Shown: in pieces, positions 6,025-13,192 of the stretch
Numbering within the stretch: position 1 is the first letter of the stretch
Layout: each line of letters starts with the position of its first letter
Source: an uncultured Fibrobacter sp.
GTDB taxonomy: Bacteria > Fibrobacterota > Fibrobacteria > Fibrobacterales > Fibrobacteraceae
Length of the DNA: 32,211 nt
NCBI RefSeq assembly: GCF_947166265.1
Contig: NZ_CAMVDO010000030.1
Span: 1 to 32,211 of the forward strand
Direction: 5' to 3'
Notes under the pieces: model-generated
What the model saw: only the letters and a program-made list of their open reading frames with translations
The model's database searches: none
What the model was told of the DNA's origin: nothing
Made by a program: the position numbers and the translations under genes

Positions 6025-7651
6025 ATTTCTTATCGAATACAACAAAGTAGTCGTCACGATACGCAAGGCGCCAACGCGGGGTCTTTTCAAGAGCGTGAAG
6101 CAGGGAATCCCAACGGGCATAATAACGCAGCGGAAAAACGGCACGGTCGATGTTCAATGAATCGGCATCGGCAAGGAATAGCGCCGGATTATTTGCATAT
6201 TCCAGATACCGCTCAAAAAAATCGGCTGTTTTCAGAATAAACCTTCCATCAATGTAGATGGAGTCTGTCGGATTCATAAAAGCAAAGTAGCCGCCCGCAC
6301 GGTCGTCGTTGAAAAGCCTACCGGCATGCAGGTGTTGCAGCATCCAGTTCGCCGCACCGACAGGAACACGCTGATAAGCGACCATCGAAGAATCGTAAGC
6401 AGAAAGGGAGCGCCCCCAGAGACCTAGGAGGAACGCAGCACAGACGAGAGACGAAAGACGAGAGACGAAAGAACAACTTAGTGGGAAGAACTTAGAATTT
6501 AGATGTTTAAATGAAGAATGAAGAATGAAGAATGAAGAATGATCTTTTTTAATTTTTATTTTTTCATTTCTCATTCCCAAAAGTACGGGCAAGAACAGCA
6601 CGAAGTTGCGTTCGGCGACAAGGGCGAGGATTGCGGTTACAAGGAGGGCTGCGTTTTGCACCATTTTTCTAGAGATTGCTTCGCTCCCTAGAGGTCCTTC
6701 GACTACGAGCTTCGCACGGAGTTTACCCTGAGCTTGTCGAATGGGCTCAGGATGGCACATAAAAAAGAACCTTGTGCACCAAATAATTCCTGCCACGCAA
6801 AGCGCAATCATCAACACACACTCTAGCGTATTCTCCCCCGCCATCAGAAGCGTAATGGGAGAACGGTTCTCGGCGATTTCACTGGCGAAAACGGCAGCGG
6901 ACGGAGAAAGTCCCAATAGGCGATCCAACAGCCCGAACGGATACAGGAACAGGTTCAGCCCTTCACGGTGCAAGAACGGCATGGCAAACAACGCAAGGAC
7001 AAAAGCAATACGCCACGCAAAAGACTTTAGCGAAACATTCTCCCCCGCTCTGCGAGAATCCCAGATAAAGGCAACCAAAACAAGCAACGCAAAAAGTGGT
7101 CCTAAAATGTAAAGCCCCTGGCATTTGCACCAGAACCACTGAATGGCAAGGACTAAGGTTACAGTACCGCAACTAGAGATTGCCACGCCCCTGCGGGGCT
7201 CGCAATGACGTTTTTCATTTTCAAACAAAGTGCGACCAATGTTCCCGAGGAAAACACTCGGCAAGACATTCCAATAGATTCCAAGGAACAATAGCGAAAA
7301 TAGCACCGGGCGCAATTCAAGATGGTAACGGAATATGAAAAGGAGAAAAACCGCAATGACATTCTTTGGCGGTTCGCAGGAACGCAAGAAAAGTGCAAAT
7401 ACGATTCCCCATAACATCGCCTTGAACGCCACCAACAAAGGAGCGCCACCCAGGCCGTAGACAAAGCTCAAGACCATTTGAAAGTACTCGTGAACATTCA
7501 CCACAGGTGTGCGCACTGGCGTCCATGTCGTCACCCATTCACGGGCACACGCCAAATGCCACCAGATATCGGTATCGGTCAGCGGGAAAATCGAAAACAG
7601 CGCGGCAAACGCAGCAATGAGTAAAGCCGTCCTGTTCACTGACAAACGCAT
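6023..7651 (-). CDS. Polytopic membrane protein (GT-C-like), with in-frame repeat insertions
   Basis: This is the last gene of the minus-strand operon and starts 3 nt after the stop of the lipoprotein gene at 7655. The 542 residues include many hydrophobic segments. An early luminal-type motif, TDTDIWWHLACAREWV (residues ~25-40), and a soluble C-terminal segment (ANWMLQHL, NDDRAGGYFAF, YIDGR, DYFVVFDKK) recall the large group of uncharacterised GT-C/PMT-like membrane proteins. I cannot name a substrate. Three stretches look like translated dispersed repeats rather than native protein: residues 148-159 (RHCEPRRGVAIS), ~299-327 (CHPEPIRQAQGKLRAKLVVE and on) and ~361-404 (encoded by short tandem repeats). 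They fall between hydrophobic segments and the frame stays open. Confidence 0.7.
   Translation of the reverse strand: MRLSVNRTALLIAAFAALFSIFPLTDTDIWWHLACAREWVTTWTPVRTPVVNVHEYFQMVLSFVYGLGGAPLLVAFKAMLWGIVFALFLRSCEPPKNVIAVFLLFIFRYHLELRPVLFSLLFLGIYWNVLPSVFLGNIGRTLFENEKRHCEPRRGVAISSCGTVTLVLAIQWFWCKCQGLYILGPLFALLVLVAFIWDSRRAGENVSLKSFAWRIAFVLALFAMPFLHREGLNLFLYPFGLLDRLLGLSPSAAVFASEIAENRSPITLLMAGENTLECVLMIALCVAGIIWCTRFFFMCHPEPIRQAQGKLRAKLVVEGPLGSEAISRKMVQNAALLVTAILALVAERNFVLFLPVLLGMRNEKIKIKKDHSSFFILHSSFKHLNSKFFPLSCSFVSRLSSLVCAAFLLGLWGRSLSAYDSSMVAYQRVPVGAANWMLQHLHAGRLFNDDRAGGYFAFMNPTDSIYIDGRFILKTADFFERYLEYANNPALFLADADSLNIDRAVFPLRYYARWDSLLHALEKTPRWRLAYRDDYFVVFDKK
6442..6470. repeat. Tandem 14-bp repeat inside the membrane-protein gene
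   Basis: GACGAGAGACGAAA occurs twice in direct tandem (6443-6456, 6457-6470). It is translated on the minus strand as part of the SFVSRLSSLVC region. Confidence 0.85.
6510..6542. repeat. Tandem heptamer repeat inside the membrane-protein gene
   Basis: AATGAAG occurs four times plus a partial fifth unit. Read on the minus strand it encodes a FILHSSF-type repeat. A 7-bp unit shifts frame with each copy-number change, so slippage here could switch the gene off or on. Confidence 0.9.
6674..6759. repeat. Dispersed repeat embedded in the membrane-protein gene (type A)
   Basis: The stretch contains GGTCCTTCGACTACGAGCTT, then CCTGAGCTTGTCGAATGGGC, then TCAGGATGGCAC. It matches the intergenic ATCCTTCGACTACG...GCTCAGGATGACA element at 20429-20470. 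It is translated on the minus strand as residues ~299-327. Confidence 0.75.
7178..7210. repeat. Dispersed palindromic repeat embedded in the membrane-protein gene (type B)
   Basis: ATTGC...GCAAT encloses GCCCC-TGC-GGGGC-like arms, and the element ends in AATGACG. It is a compact imperfect palindrome, translated on the minus strand as HCEPRRGVAI. Confidence 0.7.
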
Positions 7652-7654
7652 CTG

Positions 7655-10405
7655 TTACCTTTCAAGCGTCTTAAGTAAAGAATCCAGACGCTGCGTAGTC
7701 TGCGCCGCCCCAAGAGCACTCAGGTGATCCGTATTCAGCGCCATCTCGTCGGAATAATCGTGCTTTCCGTTCTTATTTTCATCCATCAAGGTGAAAACCC
7801 GATGATGTTTCTGCATTTTTTTCAACGAATCCAGTACCTCGGCCGCCACAGAACGCCTTGGCCCGTAACGTCCCCACGCCCCTGTTTCTTGGTAACGGGG
7901 ATTCTGTGGAAAAATCACCCCCACGACACGGATGTTCAAGGAATCCATTCGACCGAGAAAATCGTCCAACCGAGCAAGGTTCCACGGAATCTGTTCGGTG
8001 CGTTCATCAGTCCAGTTCGAATCGGATTCCACTAGCGGCAAGCCCCATTCCACTTCGCCATTGGCAGAAAATCCGCGAGACGCTTCGTACGCCATTTTCG
8101 ATGCGGAATAATTTGCCGCGGCATCGACCGCATTCACAAAATCCTTGGGCAGTTCCTCTTTCCAGAAGAAGTGGTTTGCGTCATAGACGTAGCCCGGTGC
8201 ATTCCGGAAATGTTCATCCGTATACTCTACCGTTGTCTGCCACAGGTCTAGATCAAGTGAAACGATAACCGCCTTTAACTTACTCAAATGGTTTACGCCA
8301 TAATTTTCAGCAACATATAAAGAGGCATTCAACTCATTACCGGGATGTCCCATATTCAGCGCAAAGCCGGATGTCATCTGCGTTACGGCAATACCGTCCT
8401 CGACTCTGGAACTTCCTACGCAAAGGATTTCGACATCATCCTTATACTTCCAGAGCATCGTCATCTTGAAGCCGAGCGCTTCGTGCATCCAGTCCTGCCC
8501 ACTTACAAAATAAATTCCCGCACTATCCAAATCCAAAAGCGACGTTTCCTTTTCGGCGGTCTCGGTTTTCTTGAACCACAGACACGGATGCCAAAGTTCC
8601 TCACCTTCGGCAAGGTCAATCAGAGAAGAATCCTTCAAATTAATCAGGACCATTTTCTGGTGCGCGCCATTTACATTCGCAAGGGAAGCCACCACGAGAT
8701 TTTCAGAGCCAATCACCCATTCGCTATGGTCAAAAGAATTTCCCGCCGGAGCCCCCACAGACTGAATCAATTCACCCGATGCATCGGCCACAAGCAAACG
8801 CTTATGCGTACCATATTTTTCCCCTGCAAAATTTTGCCCTGTCGCTCCGCCAAAATCGAGGAATAAAGTCCGTTTGCTACTATCCTTTGCAAGCGAGACA
8901 TTGCATGCCTGCAAACGATTGTACCACACAAAATCCTCCGCCTTTTCCGTTACAGAGGAATGCATTTTTGCCACACGCGCACGCAAGAGTTTCGACCCCG
9001 AAACGGCGAGGGTATTATCTTCGCTAATGCCTCCATGATAGGCACCGTCAAACAACTTCTGAGGCTTACCAAACTTGCCTTTCTTAAAAGGAACCTGCCA
9101 CGTAGATTTTTTTCTGAAATCGGCGTCTTCGGTATTGTCTCCGGCATCGGTCACATAAACAATCACCGTATCCCCATTTTCAAGCACTCGCCACCGCGGA
9201 ATCGCAGCCGATTCCACATTGAGCTTGACCAAGTTTTTCTCTTTACCTTCAAGACTGCGAACATAAACCGTCGACTGTCCCGAAACCCCTTCGAGTCCGG
9301 TGCAGAAGGCTACCTTGCTTCCATCGGGAGAAATATCCGGATGGTAGGCATCGATGCCATCATCCATTTCTACCACAGACAAAGTCGCCCCGGAATAATC
9401 GATTACAGCCAAATTTCCCGTAAGGTCATTTCGGAAAACGAGTTTCATCTTGTATGTTCCCGACAATGCATGTAGCGTCGTAGAACTTGCAAGGGGAACA
9501 ATGCGACTTTCTAAAGATTGTCCGTCGTTTCCAAGCCAAGTCGCATGAGGAACCGCACCGAAGGCAAGTCGAAAGCCCACATAGTCCGCACGCGTCGAAG
9601 AGGTGACCGTATAGACATCTCCCCGACTATACAAAGTCATGGATTCTGCCAAATTGCGGTAACTTCCGCCTTTCACGACACGCTGTCCCAAGGATCCTCC
9701 ATCGGGGGCGCCCACGAAATTCAAGACTTCCGTATCGTGAAATTCGCCCAGCCAATCATTCACCCATTCCATCGCGTTTCCGGCCAAGTCGCAAAACTCG
9801 TTTGCAACATTCTTTCCACAAACCTTGTGCAGCTTGTAGTCCGAATTTTCGGCATTCCAGCTATTTTCGGGATTCCAGTCCATACTAGCGACGAGCACCC
9901 ACTCCGCCTCGGTCGGCAAACGAAACGCCTCGACATCCGGGTGATAAGCAAATCCCTCCAAATTCGTGCAATGACGGTCAGAATCAAAAATAGCCGACAC
10001 ATACGTATAAGCCGTATCAAAGCCTTCGGCCTTGCTACGCTCATTGGCAAAAAGAACCGCATCATAATACGTCACGTGGGTCGCCGGAATTTGGGCGTCG
10101 GCACAATTCAGCGAAAGTCCCGTAGATCTTTCCATCAGGGAATCAAATTCACCACAAGTCACCTCGTGCCTTGCCAGCGAAAAATCGTACCCGAAACGAA
10201 TGCGCATTTGGGGGCGTTCATTCACCTTGGCCGAAGCCTCGTCTGTACCTAGAACCACCACTTCATCAGTCGCCTTGACAAGGATCATTCCTGCAAGGGA
10301 GTCCTCTTCGACAACCGTATCGGCCCCATCTTGCGACAAAGGGCGTTCCGAGTTGGAACAGGCGCCAAGCAAGAGCAAAAGCAATCCGAGCCAAGCAAAT
10401 TTCAT
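7655..10405 (-). CDS. TIGR02171-like lipoprotein, paralogue 1 (FGE-like, beta-propeller and SGNH-like domains)
   Basis: This 916-residue lipoprotein has a signal peptide ending in LLLGAC (acylated Cys16). Residues ~40-285 form a formylglycine-generating-enzyme/sulfatase-modifying-factor fold: EVTCGEF, RLPTEAEW (162-169), DLAGNAMEWVNDW and VKGGSYRN...DYVGFRLAFG. The Cys residues that make true FGE catalytic after RGGS are absent, so this is probably a binding or structural domain. Residues ~310-610 carry PD40-type blades (DISPDGSKVAFCTG). Residues ~640-916 look SGNH-hydrolase-like: GSSR (664-667) on a VEILCVGSSR strand, and NTDHLSALGA (D893, H894) near the end. It is 12 nt downstream of paralogue 2 and 3 nt upstream of the membrane protein. 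As I recall it, the architecture and length match TIGR02171, a Fibrobacter-only paralogous family of unknown function. The domain readings are by eye. Confidence 0.85.
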   Translation of the reverse strand: MKFAWLGLLLLLLGACSNSERPLSQDGADTVVEEDSLAGMILVKATDEVVVLGTDEASAKVNERPQMRIRFGYDFSLARHEVTCGEFDSLMERSTGLSLNCADAQIPATHVTYYDAVLFANERSKAEGFDTAYTYVSAIFDSDRHCTNLEGFAYHPDVEAFRLPTEAEWVLVASMDWNPENSWNAENSDYKLHKVCGKNVANEFCDLAGNAMEWVNDWLGEFHDTEVLNFVGAPDGGSLGQRVVKGGSYRNLAESMTLYSRGDVYTVTSSTRADYVGFRLAFGAVPHATWLGNDGQSLESRIVPLASSTTLHALSGTYKMKLVFRNDLTGNLAVIDYSGATLSVVEMDDGIDAYHPDISPDGSKVAFCTGLEGVSGQSTVYVRSLEGKEKNLVKLNVESAAIPRWRVLENGDTVIVYVTDAGDNTEDADFRKKSTWQVPFKKGKFGKPQKLFDGAYHGGISEDNTLAVSGSKLLRARVAKMHSSVTEKAEDFVWYNRLQACNVSLAKDSSKRTLFLDFGGATGQNFAGEKYGTHKRLLVADASGELIQSVGAPAGNSFDHSEWVIGSENLVVASLANVNGAHQKMVLINLKDSSLIDLAEGEELWHPCLWFKKTETAEKETSLLDLDSAGIYFVSGQDWMHEALGFKMTMLWKYKDDVEILCVGSSRVEDGIAVTQMTSGFALNMGHPGNELNASLYVAENYGVNHLSKLKAVIVSLDLDLWQTTVEYTDEHFRNAPGYVYDANHFFWKEELPKDFVNAVDAAANYSASKMAYEASRGFSANGEVEWGLPLVESDSNWTDERTEQIPWNLARLDDFLGRMDSLNIRVVGVIFPQNPRYQETGAWGRYGPRRSVAAEVLDSLKKMQKHHRVFTLMDENKNGKHDYSDEMALNTDHLSALGAAQTTQRLDSLLKTLER

Positions 10406-10417
10406 GATCGATTCCTG

Positions 10418-13192
10418 CTACTTTAATTTTTTCAGTTTGGCATTCAGCCTTAAGGTCAGCTGTTTTGCACCAAGATAACTCAAATGGTCCTTATTGGATG
10501 CCATCTCATCGGTATAATCATGGTCGCCCATCTGATTTTCATCCCAAAAGACAAAGTTCGGATATTCCTTGCTCAAGTCATTCAGTTCTTTCAGCAGTTT
10601 AGGCGCCTCACTGCGGCGAATTCCATAGCGGCCCAAAGCCCCTGTTTTCTTGTAGCCCGGACTCTGCGGGAAAATCACACCGATGACGTAGACATCTTTT
10701 TCCTTCGCCTGCGTCAAGATATTTTTCAGATGCTTCATGTTGGCGTAATAGTACGCAGATCGTTCCGACATCCAGGTACTATCGTTTTCGACCGACGGTT
10801 TCGATTCCCACGTACTGGGGTCAGCAGGATTAAATCCGCGAGTTTCGACAAAGTTGCTAAAATAGGATTCCGCCCCCATCGATTCCTCTGTCAGATACAC
10901 CAACTCATCGGGAGCTCGAGGAACCCAGAATTTATGATCCCTATCATAAACATATCCGGGATAGTTCTTGTATTCCTTGTAAAAGAAATTTGATTCCGTT
11001 TTTTCACTGCGATACCACATGTCAATATCCAAAGAGATCACGACATATTTAAGATTTGTCACATGCGGGAATACATAGTTTGTCATCAAATAATCAGATG
11101 ATGCCATCATATTGGGAACATGCGCCATATTCAAGGCAAAGAACTTTTTGTCAAGCAAACTCGGATTCACACCGTCCAACGGGCGCGAAGACCCCATAAT
11201 GACGACATTTGCGGTATCCCAGTATTTCCACAATAATTCCATCTTGTAGCGAAGAATCGCAGCCGCCTCCCCGCCCCATTCGTTAAAATAGATTCCGGCA
11301 CTGTCCAAGTCCAGTTTAATGCCATCCCTAACAAAATGCCTTGGTTTCACCCACAGACACGGGTGCCACAAGTCATCGCCTTCCATAAGTTCAACAATGG
11401 AACTATCGGCCAAGTGGACAAGAGCAATCTTTTGATGAGCGCCCTTCGTATTCGTAAGGGTCGCCACCACCAGGCCACTGTCCCCCGAAGCCCATTCGCT
11501 ATGGTCGAACGTATACCCCTTAGGGGCGGCAACCGTCTGAATCAGGTCTCCACCGCTATCGGTAACGAGCAGGCGTTCATGCGTTCTGTATTTCTTTCCG
11601 ACAAACTTCTGCCCTGTTTCGCCACCAAAGTCAAGGAACAAGGTTCGCTTGCTTTTATCCTTGGCAAGGGATACATTGCAAGCCTGTTCTCCGTTATACC
11701 AGACAAGTTCGTTGATATCCGAAGCGGTTCTCGCGCCCGGCCTTGCCGAACGCGCACGAAGCACCCTTGCTCCAGAAACCGCCAAGAGGTTATCATCACT
11801 GATTCCCCCATGATAGGCCCCGTCAAACAATTTTTGCGGTTTACCGAATTTTCCGTTTTCAAATTTCACCTGCCAAGTCGAGGCACCCTTAAATGAGCTT
11901 TCATCGGCATTATTGCCGGCATCCGTCACATACACGATTACCGTATCACCGCGTGACACTCGCCAACGCGGAATGGCGGCACTTTCGACATCCAGCTGCA
12001 CCAAATTGGAACCCTCGACGTCCAGATTGCGGACATAGAGTTTCGATTTTCCCGAAATACCTTCAAGCCCCGTGCAAAAAGCGACCTTGCTTCCGTCGGG
12101 CGAAATATCGGGATGATAGGCATCAATCGTATCCACAATTTCAGTCACGGTCAAGTTCACCATGGAATAATCCACATAGGCGATATTGCCCGTCAGTTCA
12201 TTGCGGAACGCAAGCTTTGCCTTATAGGTTCCAGCCAAGGAACGCAATTTTGTCGAGTGAACCAATGGAACGACACGTGTCGTTGCGGCATTTCCATCGG
12301 CAGCAATCCACACGGCATTCGGAATGGAACCGTACGCAAGACGGAACCCCACGTAGTCGGCACGCGTCGAAGACGTCACCATATAAACGTCGCCACGGCC
12401 ATACGACGTAATCGATTCCGACGTATTCTTATAGCTACCGCCTTTCACGATGCGCTGTCCAAACGAGCCTCCATCGGGGGCACCCACATAGTTCACGACA
12501 GTCGTATCGCGGAAATATCCAAGCCAGTCATTCACCCATTCCATCGCATTTCCAAGCATATCGCATACAATGGTACTTGTGTCCGCCAAGCTGCATACCT
12601 TGTGCAGCTTGTAATCCGAATTGTCCGCCGTCCAAGCGAAAGCGGGGTCCCAGTTGGATCTTGCGACCAGCATCCATTCCGCTTCTGTCGGCAAACGGTA
12701 TGCATTGACTTCGGGGTGGAAAGCGAATCCTTCTAGGCTGGTGCAATGTTTCTGGTTGTCAAAATAGGCATGAATGTAGGTGTAAGCCGTATCGAGATCT
12801 TCGGCCTTGCTGCGTTCGTTCGCAAAAAGGACCGCATCGTAAAAAGTCAAATCCGTCGCCGGGAAATTACTCCCGTCACAGTCCAGCACAAGCTTTGTTG
12901 CAGAATGCATCAGGGAATTGAATTCCTTGCAGGTCACCTCATGACGGCCTATGGAAAAAGAGTAATCCAGCGACACCTGCATTTGCGGGCGTTCATCGGA
13001 TTTTGCATACCGGTCGTTTGTCCCTAACGAAATCGAGGCATTTTTCATTTGCACCCGAATCATGCCGTCAAGCGTATCCTGAGTAAAGTAGGCGTCCGAA
13101 TCATTCGACGATGTGACTCGTTCAGAATTGGAACACCCTACACCCAAGAACAGGGAGGCGGCAATCAAAAAGAACAATACGACACGGTTCAT
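10418..13192 (-). CDS. TIGR02171-like lipoprotein, paralogue 2
   Basis: This 924-residue lipoprotein has its lipobox LGVGC at residues 16-20. Domain order matches paralogue 1: FGE-like (EVTCKEF, RLPTEAEW, DMLGNAMEWVNDW, VKGGSYKN, DYVGFRLAYG), propeller (DISPDGSKVAFCTGLEG, LFDGAYHGGIS, LFLDFGG) and C-terminal SGNH-like region (VVIMGSSRPLDG, FALNMAHVPNMM, VISLDIDMW, NKDHLSYLGA). Its ATG overlaps the TGA of paralogue 3 (ATGA, 13189-13192), indicating translational coupling. Its C-terminal domain resembles paralogue 3 more than paralogue 1 (HVPNMMASS versus NVPNMMASS; RYGIRRSEAP in both), which points to the more recent duplication. The function is unknown. An outer-membrane or periplasmic-face location is inferred from the lipobox. 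Confidence 0.85.
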   Translation of the reverse strand: MNRVVLFFLIAASLFLGVGCSNSERVTSSNDSDAYFTQDTLDGMIRVQMKNASISLGTNDRYAKSDERPQMQVSLDYSFSIGRHEVTCKEFNSLMHSATKLVLDCDGSNFPATDLTFYDAVLFANERSKAEDLDTAYTYIHAYFDNQKHCTSLEGFAFHPEVNAYRLPTEAEWMLVARSNWDPAFAWTADNSDYKLHKVCSLADTSTIVCDMLGNAMEWVNDWLGYFRDTTVVNYVGAPDGGSFGQRIVKGGSYKNTSESITSYGRGDVYMVTSSTRADYVGFRLAYGSIPNAVWIAADGNAATTRVVPLVHSTKLRSLAGTYKAKLAFRNELTGNIAYVDYSMVNLTVTEIVDTIDAYHPDISPDGSKVAFCTGLEGISGKSKLYVRNLDVEGSNLVQLDVESAAIPRWRVSRGDTVIVYVTDAGNNADESSFKGASTWQVKFENGKFGKPQKLFDGAYHGGISDDNLLAVSGARVLRARSARPGARTASDINELVWYNGEQACNVSLAKDKSKRTLFLDFGGETGQKFVGKKYRTHERLLVTDSGGDLIQTVAAPKGYTFDHSEWASGDSGLVVATLTNTKGAHQKIALVHLADSSIVELMEGDDLWHPCLWVKPRHFVRDGIKLDLDSAGIYFNEWGGEAAAILRYKMELLWKYWDTANVVIMGSSRPLDGVNPSLLDKKFFALNMAHVPNMMASSDYLMTNYVFPHVTNLKYVVISLDIDMWYRSEKTESNFFYKEYKNYPGYVYDRDHKFWVPRAPDELVYLTEESMGAESYFSNFVETRGFNPADPSTWESKPSVENDSTWMSERSAYYYANMKHLKNILTQAKEKDVYVIGVIFPQSPGYKKTGALGRYGIRRSEAPKLLKELNDLSKEYPNFVFWDENQMGDHDYTDEMASNKDHLSYLGAKQLTLRLNAKLKKLK

